This document shows positions 8,303 to 16,394 of a DNA stretch of 64,000 nucleotides, piece by piece. Below the pieces are notes generated by a model. That model made no database searches and was not told the origin of the DNA. It worked only from the letters and a program-made list of their open reading frames with translations. Positions within the stretch are counted from its first letter, which is position 1, and each line of letters begins with the position of its first letter. A program made the translations under genes and the position numbers. The stretch is from Formosa undariae (GTDB taxonomy: Bacteria; Bacteroidota; Bacteroidia; Flavobacteriales; Flavobacteriaceae). The DNA is taken from NCBI RefSeq assembly GCF_042427615.1, contig NZ_JBHMEZ010000013.1:62001-126000 (forward strand), given 5' to 3'.

Positions 8303-8985
8303 AACTTATTTTAACTTGTGAACACGGCGGTAACACCATTCCTAAACAATATCTACCTTACTTTAAAAATATCAAAACCACGTTGCAATCGCATCGTGGT
8401 TTTGATATTGGTGCTTTAGATGTCTTTAACTACTTAAAGCCTCTTTCAGACTACTCAAATTCTAGCATAACGAGCCGATTATTAATAGAATTGAATAGAT
8501 CGTTACATCATAAAAATTTATTTTCAGAATATTCTAATACACTTTCACCTTTAGAAAAGGAACGGCTAATTGAAAGATATTATAAAGTATATCGTAATTC
8601 TGTAGAGCATTACATTTCAAAAAATATAGATGAAGGAGAAGTTATTCTTCATATTTCTGTACACAGCTTCACTCCTATTTTAAGTGAAATACAACGAAAT
8701 TGTGACATTGGGTTTTTATATGATTCTTCGAGAACTGAAGAATCTAAATTATGTAGACAATTAAAATCGCTATTACATTCAGAAAATCCAAATTTAAAGG
8801 TCCGATTTAACTATCCGTATCTTGGAACCGCAGATGGCTTTACAACCTATTTACGTCATCGATTTCCGAATAATTATTTAGGTATCGAGATAGAAGTCAA
8901 TCAGAAATTTTCAACAAACAATCAGATGCCTGGAAATTTAAAGCATCAAATTTATAACACATTAAAAGCAGGCTTACTTATATAA
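8299..8985 (+). CDS. N-formylglutamate amidohydrolase family hydrolase
   Basis: Predicted zinc-dependent amidohydrolase of the N-formylglutamate amidohydrolase fold, 228 residues. Motifs are CEHGGN at residues 7-12, HRGFDIGA, LIELNRS and HISVHSFTP, with a closing GIEIEVNQ. The start is the ATG at 8299 overlapping the upstream stop, preferred over an upstream TTG at 8269. No histidine-utilisation genes are nearby, so the classical role in histidine breakdown is unlikely. With two amide-forming ligases next to it, cleavage or editing of their product is the more natural inference. The 3' end overlaps the convergent Nudix gene by eight bases. Confidence 0.82.
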   Translation: MKLILTCEHGGNTIPKQYLPYFKNIKTTLQSHRGFDIGALDVFNYLKPLSDYSNSSITSRLLIELNRSLHHKNLFSEYSNTLSPLEKERLIERYYKVYRNSVEHYISKNIDEGEVILHISVHSFTPILSEIQRNCDIGFLYDSSRTEESKLCRQLKSLLHSENPNLKVRFNYPYLGTADGFTTYLRHRFPNNYLGIEIEVNQKFSTNNQMPGNLKHQIYNTLKAGLLI

Positions 8986-9559
8986 GCGGACGGATATTAG
9001 CATACGAATTTTCTAACGCTTGAATAGCTTCAACTTCATTTAACCATTCAACTTTCGTAATGCCTTCGTTAAGTTGTGGCCATAGGTTTCCTTTAAATTC
9101 GGTTGCCATTTCAAACCAATGTGTGACTTTAATTTTATACTTCCCATTACGCTTAAAAATATGGTAAGTCGTATGCAAAGGTTTAGTAATTCTTAAACCT
9201 GTAACCCCTGTTTCTTCTTCTACTTCACGTAAAGCCGTTTCTTCGATAGTCTCTTTAGCTTCGGCTTTACCTTTTGGCAAATCCCATTTATCATTTCTAT
9301 AGATAAATAAAATATTCCCATCTTTATTGTATACTTTTCCACCACCAGCAACCACGTTAGGTAACTTCTTTAGAAATTTCTTAAGAAGCTTATCTGGATT
9401 TTCATGAATTAATCGCACCTCCTTTAAAGATGTATTGTTTAATTCTTTTATAACTTTGCCTATGTGAACCGTATCTAGTAAGTAATTCTTAAAATGTGTT
9501 TCTTTCTCAACCATAGTGGTTAATACGATTGGCTTCTCGTTGACAAAAATTTTATACAT
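8978..9559 (-). CDS. Nudix hydrolase
   Basis: Hydrolase of a nucleoside diphosphate linked to another moiety, 193 residues. The full Nudix box is present: G(K)xxxxE...REVEEETG within LPKGKAEAKETIEETALR and the following EVEEETGV. The N-terminal ~65 residues are an extra segment common in Bacteroidota homologues. The ATG at 9559 is preferred to a TTG five codons upstream. The substrate cannot be inferred. A possible -7 box (TAGGTTTG, 9615-9608) lies about 50 bases upstream. The gene converges on the amidoligase cassette with an 8-bp overlap and no terminator. Confidence 0.88.
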   Translation of the reverse strand: MYKIFVNEKPIVLTTMVEKETHFKNYLLDTVHIGKVIKELNNTSLKEVRLIHENPDKLLKKFLKKLPNVVAGGGKVYNKDGNILFIYRNDKWDLPKGKAEAKETIEETALREVEEETGVTGLRITKPLHTTYHIFKRNGKYKIKVTHWFEMATEFKGNLWPQLNEGITKVEWLNEVEAIQALENSYANIRPLI

Positions 9560-9669
9560 GGTAAAAATATCCAATATTATTTGCGGTAAAAGTATAATTT
9601 TTTAAGGCAAACCTATTAACTTTAAAAAAATAATTTTAATACACAAGAACTATTATTTTAATTAATGTG

Positions 9670-9677
9670 TAATTTTG
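9670..9677 (+). promoter_or_regulatory. Possible -7 box of pyrE
   Basis: TAATTTTG matches TAnnTTTG six bases before the ATG at 9683. No TTG is present at the 19-base spacing. If used, the pyrE message would be leaderless or nearly so, and the upstream in-frame ATG at 9665 would not be transcribed. Confidence 0.35.
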
Positions 9678-9682
9678 TATCT

Positions 9683-10327
9683 ATGATTTTTAACAAACAT
9701 ACCGCTCGAAAAACTGCTGAAGTTTTATTGCAAGTAAATGCAATAAAACTTAGCCCTAGTGCTCCTTTTACGTGGGCCTCTGGATGGAAGTCTCCTATTT
9801 ATTGTGATAATAGGATTATATTGTCTTTTCCACCAATTAGAAATTACATACGTGAAACTATGGCTAAAGATATTGAAAAGCAATATGGCAAACCCGATGT
9901 TATAGCAGGTGTTGCCACTGGTGCTATTGGTATTGGAATGCTTGTTGCCGAATATTTAGGTCTGCCATTTATTTATGTAAGACCCGAAGCTAAAAGCCAT
10001 GGTAGACAAAACCAGATTGAAGGTTTTGTTCAAAAAGGACAGAATGTTGTTGTTGTAGAAGATTTAATTAGCACAGGAAAAAGTAGTTTAAATGCAGTTA
10101 GAGCTCTAAGAGAAGCTGGCCTTAATGTAAAAGGTATGATTGCTATTTTTACTTACGGATTTAATGTTGCTAATGAAAATTTTGAAAAAGAAAATGTAAC
10201 ACTTCAAACCTTAAGCAATTACGAAAGTTTAATAGAGCAAGCCGTTGAAACTAATTATGTTTCACAATCTGAAGTAAAAACATTAACCGACTGGAATGCG
10301 AATCCAAGTGAATGGAACGCGATTTAA
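9683..10327 (+). CDS. pyrE: Orotate phosphoribosyltransferase
   Basis: Joins orotate to PRPP to give OMP in pyrimidine synthesis; cytoplasmic, usually a dimer. The PRPP-binding loop VVVVEDLISTGKSS is clear in the centre, and GVATGAIGIG precedes it. I chose ATG 9683 (MIFNKHTARKTAEVL, 214 residues) because flavobacterial PyrE proteins begin there and because a -7-like element covers 9670-9677, just after the alternative ATG at 9665. The SRPBCC gene follows 24 bp downstream. Confidence 0.95.
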   Translation: MIFNKHTARKTAEVLLQVNAIKLSPSAPFTWASGWKSPIYCDNRIILSFPPIRNYIRETMAKDIEKQYGKPDVIAGVATGAIGIGMLVAEYLGLPFIYVRPEAKSHGRQNQIEGFVQKGQNVVVVEDLISTGKSSLNAVRALREAGLNVKGMIAIFTYGFNVANENFEKENVTLQTLSNYESLIEQAVETNYVSQSEVKTLTDWNANPSEWNAI

Positions 10328-10351
10328 TTACCGGTAATAAAAGATACAATC

Positions 10352-10747
10352 ATGAATTTAGAATCTCCAAAAGTAACTATAGATAAATCGTCTCAAGAGG
10401 TGTTCGATTTTCTTTCGGATATTAAAAATTTTGAAAAACTAATGCCTGATAACATTAGTAAGTTTGAAATTTTAGACGACGATAAGTTTTTATTTGCATT
10501 AAAAGGTATGCCTGAAATAATTTTAAAGAAGAAGGAAGTAACTCCTCCAAATAAAATCGTTCTAGGTGCTGCAGGTGGAAAAATAGATTTTTCTTTAGTA
10601 GGACATATTAACGAAACTACTGAAGGTAAAAGCGATGTTCAACTAAAATTTGAAGGTGATTTTAATCCTATGATGGCCATGATGATTAAAGGTCCAATTT
10701 CAAAATTTATTGAAACGTTAGTTACTAAAATGCCGGAATCCGTTTAA
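10352..10747 (+). CDS. SRPBCC superfamily protein
   Basis: Small cytoplasmic protein of 131 residues with the START/SRPBCC ligand-binding fold, judged from the N-terminal strand and helix pattern (SSQEVFDFLSDIKNFEKLMPD) and the later KFEGDFNPMMAMMI helix, which resemble the CoxG and polyketide-cyclase-like groups. No catalytic residues can be assigned and the ligand is unknown. It probably shares a transcript with pyrE. Its TAA overlaps the stop of convergent birA (shared TTAA). Confidence 0.75.
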   Translation: MNLESPKVTIDKSSQEVFDFLSDIKNFEKLMPDNISKFEILDDDKFLFALKGMPEIILKKKEVTPPNKIVLGAAGGKIDFSLVGHINETTEGKSDVQLKFEGDFNPMMAMMIKGPISKFIETLVTKMPESV

Positions 10748-11475
10748 TATAATAAGGTTAATTCCTTAAGATCGAACTCTTTTACAATTTCGTCCTCTAA
10801 CAGTACTTTTAAATTACCAAAATCTGTAACACCGAGGATAAACCCTCCAAACATAAAACCTTCTGCATCTAAAAATGTTGAAGGTTTATTTTTTTTAAAT
10901 AATGCATTTTCGTATTCCTCTAGAATTTTATCGTATTGCCCAGACTCCAACCATGTAAAACACTCTTTTAATTCGATAAGGATATGATGCAACACTTCGT
11001 CTAAGTGATAAATTCTTCCTGTTTTATTTACAATGGAAGATGCTTTTGGTAAGCCTTTAAAATTGGTCTGATTTACATTTACTCCAATTCCCAAGATACT
11101 GTCTCTTAATCCACTTTGCGTCACAATATTTTCGATTAAGACACCACAAATCTTTTTATTGTCTGACAATATGTCGTTTGGCCATTTAATCTGAACTTTA
11201 GGTAACATGAGTTTTTTTAGAGCTGTATATATCGCAATTGCAGTAACCATACTTATATAGAATTGCTTCTCTACTGCTAAAAAAGAAACATCCTTAAACA
11301 CACTAAACATAAGATTTTTAGCCGTTTCAGACTCCCACACGGTTCCCATTTGTCCGCGGCCCATGGTCTGGGTATTAGCAACAACAACAGTATAGTCTTC
11401 TAAGAGTTCACAACTACTTAATTGTTTCAAATACGTGTTTGTTGAATCGATGGCATCAAGTTTGATTATAGGCAT
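10744..11475 (-). CDS. birA: Biotin--[acetyl-CoA-carboxylase] ligase
   Basis: Activates biotin with ATP and attaches it to the biotin carrier protein of acetyl-CoA carboxylase. The 243-residue protein has the catalytic domain only: STNTYLK near residue 10, the biotinyl-AMP loop motif GRGQMGTVWES, and KWPNDIL with the substrate-binding lysine. There is no N-terminal helix-turn-helix, so it should not act as a repressor in the way Escherichia coli BirA does. Divergent from rsfS. Confidence 0.93.
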   Translation of the reverse strand: MPIIKLDAIDSTNTYLKQLSSCELLEDYTVVVANTQTMGRGQMGTVWESETAKNLMFSVFKDVSFLAVEKQFYISMVTAIAIYTALKKLMLPKVQIKWPNDILSDNKKICGVLIENIVTQSGLRDSILGIGVNVNQTNFKGLPKASSIVNKTGRIYHLDEVLHHILIELKECFTWLESGQYDKILEEYENALFKKNKPSTFLDAEGFMFGGFILGVTDFGNLKVLLEDEIVKEFDLKELTLLY

Positions 11476-11542
11476 TTGTAATATTTATATAGGCAGGATG
11501 AAAACTTCTGCAATTTTTAAAGTATAAAGAACTAAAAAATAA

Positions 11543-11550
11543 TAACTTTG
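11543..11550 (+). promoter_or_regulatory. Possible -7 box of rsfS-ftsH
   Basis: TAACTTTG matches TAnnTTTG 19 bases before the rsfS ATG. No good -33 TTG is visible at the right distance. Confidence 0.35.
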
Positions 11551-11569
11551 TACAAATTAAATCAAATTA

Positions 11570-11941
11570 ATGGCGAAAGAAAACATAAATTCAGACCTAC
11601 TTATTTCCACTATACTAAGTGGAATTGAAGATGTTAAGGGAAAAGAAATAAGTATTTTAGATTTACGTGAAATTGAAAACACGGTTTGCGACTACTTTAT
11701 AGTGTGTGAGGGAACTTCAAATACCCAAGTTAATGCTATTGTAAACGCTGTTCAGAAAAAAGTTAGTAAAGAACTTAAGGACAAACCTTGGCATATAGAA
11801 GGGCAAGATAATGCAGAATGGGTATTAATGGATTATGTAAATGTTGTGGTTCATGTGTTTCAAAAACATATCCGCGAGTATTACGACATTGAAAGCCTTT
11901 GGGGTGACGCAAAAACAACTTTAATTGAAACTAACTATTAA
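11570..11941 (+). CDS. rsfS: Ribosome silencing factor
   Basis: RsfS/Iojap protein, 123 residues, binds ribosomal protein uL14 and blocks subunit joining in starvation. Recognised by CDYFIVCEGTSNTQV, WHIEGQDNAEWVLMDY and VVHVFQKHIREYYDIE, the conserved strands of the family. Six bases separate its stop from ftsH, so the two form an operon, a common arrangement in Bacteroidota. Confidence 0.95.
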   Translation: MAKENINSDLLISTILSGIEDVKGKEISILDLREIENTVCDYFIVCEGTSNTQVNAIVNAVQKKVSKELKDKPWHIEGQDNAEWVLMDYVNVVVHVFQKHIREYYDIESLWGDAKTTLIETNY

Positions 11942-11947
11942 TATTTA

Positions 11948-13885
11948 ATGGCAAACGACAAAAAAACTCCAAATAAGAAACCCAAATTAAATCCGTATTG
12001 GATTTATGGAGCAATCATAGCGATCTTTATTGCAATTCAACTTTTTAGCAGTAGTAGTTTACAAGACTCTACAGCTACGACACCATCAGATTTTATGACA
12101 TATCTGAGAAGTGGCGATATAGAAACTGTTGAAATTGTAAATAAAAGAAAAGCGGAAGTTTTTCTAACGGATGAAGCATTACAAAAGGCAGAACATAAAA
12201 ATTCTAAACCTTCAACCTTACTACCTACTGCAACTAAATTACCTAATTATAGTTTTGAATTTGGAGATTTACAAAATTTCGAAAATCAAGTAAACTCTAC
12301 AATTAAAGATTTAGACTTAAAAACAGCAGTAAATTATAAAACTGAACAAAACCTAATGGGTGACTTTCTTCTTGGAATTCTTCCGTTTATTTTATTAATA
12401 GGTGTTTGGATTTTTATAATGCGTAGAATGTCCGGCGGTGGTGGCGGCGGTGCTGGAGGTCAAATCTTCAATATCGGAAAATCTAAAGCTAAATTATTCG
12501 ACCAAAATACAGATGTAAAAACGTCGTTTAAAGATGTTGCTGGTTTAGAAGGTGCTAAAGAAGAAATTCAAGAGATTGTAGACTTCCTTAAAAACCCTGA
12601 AAAATATACATCTTTAGGAGGTAAAATCCCTAAAGGAGCTCTACTTGTTGGACCTCCAGGAACAGGAAAAACGTTATTAGCAAAAGCTGTTGCTGGTGAA
12701 GCTAAAGTACCTTTCTTCTCTCTATCTGGTTCAGATTTCGTTGAGATGTTTGTAGGTGTTGGTGCATCTCGTGTGAGAGATTTATTCAAACAAGCAAAAG
12801 AAAAGTCTCCAGCAATTATTTTTATTGATGAAATTGATGCTATCGGACGTGCAAGAGGAAAAAATAACATGTCAGGGTCTAACGATGAAAGAGAAAACAC
12901 GTTAAATCAATTATTAACAGAAATGGATGGTTTTGGTACCAATACAAATGTTATTGTATTAGCTGCAACAAACAGAGCCGATGTTTTAGATAGTGCATTA
13001 ATGCGTGCTGGACGTTTTGACAGACAAATTTTTGTTGATTTACCGGACATTAGAGAACGTCAAGAAATTTTTGAAGTTCACTTAAAACCAATCAAAAAAT
13101 CTGAAAACTTAGATACAGATTTCTTGGCGAAACAAACACCAGGTTTCTCTGGAGCAGATATTGCCAACGTTTGTAACGAAGCGGCTTTAATCGCTGCAAG
13201 ACAAGGTAAAAAAGCAGTAGACAAACAAGATTTCCTTGATGCTGTAGATCGTATTGTTGGTGGTTTAGAAAAGAAAAATAAAATAATTACGCCTAGCGAA
13301 AAGAAAGCTATTGCTTATCACGAAGCTGGTCATGCTACTGTAAGTTGGATGCTAGAACATGCTGCACCACTTGTAAAAGTAACTATTGTACCACGTGGAC
13401 GCTCATTAGGGGCGGCTTGGTACTTACCAGAAGAGCGCTTAATTGTTAGACCTGAACAAATGCTAGACGAAATGTGTGCTGCATTAGGAGGTCGTGCTGC
13501 AGAGAAAGTTATTTTTAATAAAATCTCTACCGGAGCATTAAGTGATCTTGAAAAAGTAACAAAACAAGCGAGAGCTATGGTTACTGTTTATGGTTTAAGT
13601 GACAAAGTAGGTAATCTAACTTATTATGATTCTTCTGGACAAAACGAATATGGTTTTACAAAACCGTATAGTGAAAAAACAGCTGAACTTATAGATAAAG
13701 AAATCTCAGACATCATTGAAAATCAATACCAAAGAGCTTTAAAACTTCTTGAAGATAACAAAGACAAACTTACTGAGTTGGCTGATGTTCTTTTAGAAAA
13801 AGAAGTAATCTTTAAAGATAATCTTGAGAAAATATTTGGGAGACGTCCTTTCGACCCTGAATTGAAACCTCTTTTAGATAAATAA
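11948..13885 (+). CDS. ftsH: ATP-dependent zinc metalloprotease FtsH
   Basis: Membrane-anchored AAA+ protease that degrades unassembled or regulatory membrane proteins, acting as a hexamer with the catalytic part in the cytoplasm. The 645 residues hold two membrane segments (about 17-35 and 139-158), a Gly-rich linker at 163-171, Walker A GPPGTGKT (235-242), Walker B IIFIDEID (290-297) and the zinc site HEAGH (458-462). In many flavobacteria it precedes the LUD-cdsA-psd operon as here. A terminator at 13916-13956 separates them. Confidence 0.98.
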   Translation: MANDKKTPNKKPKLNPYWIYGAIIAIFIAIQLFSSSSLQDSTATTPSDFMTYLRSGDIETVEIVNKRKAEVFLTDEALQKAEHKNSKPSTLLPTATKLPNYSFEFGDLQNFENQVNSTIKDLDLKTAVNYKTEQNLMGDFLLGILPFILLIGVWIFIMRRMSGGGGGGAGGQIFNIGKSKAKLFDQNTDVKTSFKDVAGLEGAKEEIQEIVDFLKNPEKYTSLGGKIPKGALLVGPPGTGKTLLAKAVAGEAKVPFFSLSGSDFVEMFVGVGASRVRDLFKQAKEKSPAIIFIDEIDAIGRARGKNNMSGSNDERENTLNQLLTEMDGFGTNTNVIVLAATNRADVLDSALMRAGRFDRQIFVDLPDIRERQEIFEVHLKPIKKSENLDTDFLAKQTPGFSGADIANVCNEAALIAARQGKKAVDKQDFLDAVDRIVGGLEKKNKIITPSEKKAIAYHEAGHATVSWMLEHAAPLVKVTIVPRGRSLGAAWYLPEERLIVRPEQMLDEMCAALGGRAAEKVIFNKISTGALSDLEKVTKQARAMVTVYGLSDKVGNLTYYDSSGQNEYGFTKPYSEKTAELIDKEISDIIENQYQRALKLLEDNKDKLTELADVLLEKEVIFKDNLEKIFGRRPFDPELKPLLDK

Positions 13886-13915
13886 TTTATTAAGCCCCAA
13901 AAGCTTAATAACACG

Positions 13916-13956
13916 AAAAATCTTAAATTAATCGTTAGGTTAGTTTAAGATTTTTT
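13916..13956 (+). terminator. Terminator after ftsH
   Basis: A 12-bp inverted repeat (arms 13916-13927 and 13944-13955, AAAAATCTTAAA/TTTAAGATTTTT) with a 16-nt loop and a T-run at the 3' edge. The -7 box of the next operon follows immediately. Confidence 0.6.
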
Positions 13957-13963
13957 ATCTTTG
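13956..13963 (+). promoter_or_regulatory. -7 box of the LUD-cdsA-psd-ACBP operon
   Basis: TATCTTTG matches TAnnTTTG 40 bases before the ATG at 14004. A weak -33 (TTA, 13935-13937) lies at 18 bases. It abuts the ftsH terminator, as expected for a new transcription unit. Confidence 0.45.
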
Positions 13964-14003
13964 AAGAACCCCGAAATAATACAGATTAATAGCAAAAGTC
14001 TTA

Positions 14004-14615
14004 ATGAGTCTATTTAGAAAACTTTTTGGTTCCAAATCAAACAAATCAGAAGAGGAAATACAATCTGAGGAAAGAGGCAAATATATGCCTGAAATTAATT
14101 TACCCATAGACGAAAAGTTTACAATAAACTTTAAATCTAATGGGGGTAAATTTTTGTATTGTGAAAATTTAGATGAAATTTTCCAAACCTTAGATTTTAT
14201 AATTGAAGAAAATAATTGGGAGGACAAAAAAATACTTTTTCTAGATAACGAATTAAAAAAACGTTTTGGTTCATCTAGTTTAAACCTAGCCAAACCAAAC
14301 GATACTGATGCAACTTATTTTTTAACAAGTTGTGAAAACTTAATTGCAGACGATGGGTCACTTCTTATCACTTCTAAACAAATAGCGGAAAAGAAACTTG
14401 TAGATTTACCTGACAACTTTATAGTATTCGCTACAACTAGTCAGATTGTCGCAAGTATAGGTGAAGGATTAAGGGGTATTAAGTCTAAAAACACCCAAAG
14501 AATACCAACAAATATTACTACCATAAAACATTTTAAATCTGTTGAGGAAAAAAACTTCATGACCTACGGAAGTAATTCTAAAAACCTTTATTTACTTCTT
14601 TTAGAAGACCTTTAA
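14004..14615 (+). CDS. LUD (LutC-like) domain protein
   Basis: Cytoplasmic protein of 203 residues with a LUD/LutC-type fold, recognised from the C-terminal segment SLLITSKQIAEKKLVDLPDN with following IVASIGEGLRGI, and from the placement before cdsA that is typical in flavobacteria. LutC takes part in lactate oxidation with LutA and LutB, but neither is nearby, so the role is unknown and a link to lipid metabolism is only positional. One base separates its stop from the cdsA start. Confidence 0.75.
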   Translation: MSLFRKLFGSKSNKSEEEIQSEERGKYMPEINLPIDEKFTINFKSNGGKFLYCENLDEIFQTLDFIIEENNWEDKKILFLDNELKKRFGSSSLNLAKPNDTDATYFLTSCENLIADDGSLLITSKQIAEKKLVDLPDNFIVFATTSQIVASIGEGLRGIKSKNTQRIPTNITTIKHFKSVEEKNFMTYGSNSKNLYLLLLEDL

Positions 14616-14616
14616 C

Positions 14617-15438
14617 ATGAAAGAAATTGTTACTAGAGCTATATTTGGTCTAATATATATAGTATTACTTATTGGATCCTTATACAACGAGCACGCATTA
14701 GCAGTACTGTTTTTTATTTTTGGAATTATTTCTATAGCTGAATTTAAAAAGCTAATAGAGTTTCGAGCCTTTTATCCTTTTGCCATTTTTATACTTATGT
14801 ATTTTGGTTTTGGATATTGGCATATGCTTTCTCCAGAATTAAAAGGCTTTCATGAAGCAACTCAAATATTACTTGTCCTTTCTATCTTTGTGAATTTATT
14901 TCTGACCAAAGATTTATTTTCAAAAAAAGGTATTCCACTATTCAAGTTTAAACGCTTCCTATTAACCAGCTTTTATCTTTCTAGTTCATTTATATTCTTT
15001 CTATTGATAGCAAGATTTGGGAATGAATATAACCCGAGTATACTTTTAGGATCATTTATTTTAGTTTGGGTAAACGATACTTTTGCCTTCTTAGTGGGTA
15101 AAAACTTTGGGAAACAAAAATTATTTGAAAAAATCTCACCTAAAAAAACGGTAGAAGGCTTTATTGGCGGTCTATTTTTTGCTTGTATTGCTAGCTATTT
15201 TATTGCTACCTTTACCCACTCCCTAATCTTTACTCAATGGCTCTTTTTAGCTATTATTGTAAGTGTATTTGGAACATTAGGAGACTTAGTAGAATCTAAG
15301 TTTAAGCGCCAGGTTAATGTTAAAGATAGTGGGGTAATTATGCCAGGACATGGCGGATTACTTGACCGATTAGATAGCATTATTTTTGCAGCACCATTCA
15401 TTTATTTATTTTTAAGACTTATAGATTATGTTTCATAA
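14617..15438 (+). CDS. cdsA: Phosphatidate cytidylyltransferase
   Basis: Integral membrane enzyme making CDP-diacylglycerol from phosphatidic acid and CTP, the entry to phosphatidylethanolamine and phosphatidylglycerol synthesis. The 273 residues contain about eight hydrophobic segments and the CTP-transferase signature near the C terminus (SVFGTLGDLVESKFKR followed by KDSGVIMPGHGGLLDRLDS). It overlaps psd by 11 bases. Confidence 0.96.
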   Translation: MKEIVTRAIFGLIYIVLLIGSLYNEHALAVLFFIFGIISIAEFKKLIEFRAFYPFAIFILMYFGFGYWHMLSPELKGFHEATQILLVLSIFVNLFLTKDLFSKKGIPLFKFKRFLLTSFYLSSSFIFFLLIARFGNEYNPSILLGSFILVWVNDTFAFLVGKNFGKQKLFEKISPKKTVEGFIGGLFFACIASYFIATFTHSLIFTQWLFLAIIVSVFGTLGDLVESKFKRQVNVKDSGVIMPGHGGLLDRLDSIIFAAPFIYLFLRLIDYVS

Positions 15439-16078
15439 GGAAGGTTTCAAAATTATTTTAATCACTTTTGTATCAGTGGTTATTTCGTTTTTAATCGTTG
15501 ATAATTTAGTATCAATATTATGGTTGAGATACCTATTATTTTTCACTCTACTAGTTTTCTTAATTCTTATTTTACAATTCTTTAGAAACCCTAAACGAAA
15601 TGGAATCCTTAACGAAAATGAGGTATTATCTCCTGTAGATGGTAAAGTCGTAGTTATAGAAGAAGTTTTCGAAAAAGAATATTTCAACGAAAAACGATTA
15701 CAAGTCAGTGTTTTTATGTCGCCTTTAAACGTGCATGTAACACGATATCCTATTGGAGGAAAAGTAGTATTTAGTAAATATCATCCTGGGAAGTTTTTAG
15801 TTGCTTGGCACCCAAAAGCAAGTGAAGAAAACGAACGTACTACGGTAGTTGTAGAAAATAATAAGAAAATAAAAGTATTGCACCGCCAGATCGCAGGAGC
15901 ATTAGCTAAACGCATTGTGAACTATGCTAAAGTAGGAGATGTTGCCATGCAAGCGAGTGATTCTGGATTTATAAAATTTGGATCTAGAGTAGATTTATTT
16001 TTACCTCTAGGAACGAAAATTAATGTTAGCCTTAACCAAAAAGTTAAAGGTGGAGAAAGTATTATAGCTGAATTATAA
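15428..16078 (+). CDS. psd: Phosphatidylserine decarboxylase family protein
   Basis: Converts phosphatidylserine to phosphatidylethanolamine at the inner membrane, using a pyruvoyl group formed by self-cleavage. At 216 residues it is the short bacterial type with two N-terminal membrane segments (about 8-50). Motifs are SPVDGKV, SPLNVHVTRYPIGG and the cleavage site FGSR with Ser186. Its start lies inside cdsA and its TAA shares a base with the ACBP ATG, so all three are translationally coupled. Confidence 0.93.
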   Translation: MFHKEGFKIILITFVSVVISFLIVDNLVSILWLRYLLFFTLLVFLILILQFFRNPKRNGILNENEVLSPVDGKVVVIEEVFEKEYFNEKRLQVSVFMSPLNVHVTRYPIGGKVVFSKYHPGKFLVAWHPKASEENERTTVVVENNKKIKVLHRQIAGALAKRIVNYAKVGDVAMQASDSGFIKFGSRVDLFLPLGTKINVSLNQKVKGGESIIAEL

Positions 16079-16344
16079 TGACTTCTGAAGAATTAGATAT
16101 TGACTTTAGAGATGCCGTAGAACGCATCAGTAATCTTCCTGGACCTTTTCCAGCAGATTTTCTATTACGCCTGTATGCCTACTACAAAAAAGCTACAAAC
16201 GATTATGGAAGACCTAGCTCGGGGAAACCTATTATAAATGCATTTAAAACTAATGCATTATTCCAAGTTAAAGATATTACCCAAGACGAAGCTAAACGTA
16301 TTTATATTGATCTTGTAAATAATTATTTTTTATACAGAAAGTAG
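16078..16344 (+). CDS. Acyl-CoA-binding protein
   Basis: Small four-helix protein of 88 residues that binds long-chain acyl-CoA. The ACBP signature is visible as LRLYAYYKKATNDYGRP with a Tyr/Lys-rich ligand face and GKPIINAFKTNALFQ. ACBPs are mainly eukaryotic but occur in Bacteroidota. Overlap of one base with psd (TAATG) places it in the phospholipid operon, consistent with buffering acyl-CoA for lipid synthesis, which is inference. Confidence 0.9.
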   Translation: MTSEELDIDFRDAVERISNLPGPFPADFLLRLYAYYKKATNDYGRPSSGKPIINAFKTNALFQVKDITQDEAKRIYIDLVNNYFLYRK

Positions 16345-16363
16345 CTCCTAAGAACTACTTTCT
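16336..16363. terminator. Weak hairpin between ACBP and the PafA-like gene
   Basis: A 9-bp perfect inverted repeat (AGAAAGTAG, 16336-16344, with CTACTTTCT, 16355-16363) and a 10-nt loop, containing the ACBP stop codon. No proper T-run follows on either strand, so terminator function is uncertain. Confidence 0.35.
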
Positions 16364-16394
16364 ACATAAATTTTGTAAGCTTTAAATGCTAATT

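Noticed and set aside
8299..8985. Histidine-degradation role for the formylglutamate-amidohydrolase-like gene
   Set aside because: No hutH, hutU, hutI or hutF-like gene is adjacent, and it is translationally coupled to a GCS2-like ligase instead.
14004..14615. Lactate utilisation operon (lutABC) based on the LUD-domain protein
   Set aside because: No LutA or LutB partner is present; the gene belongs to a lipid operon by spacing.
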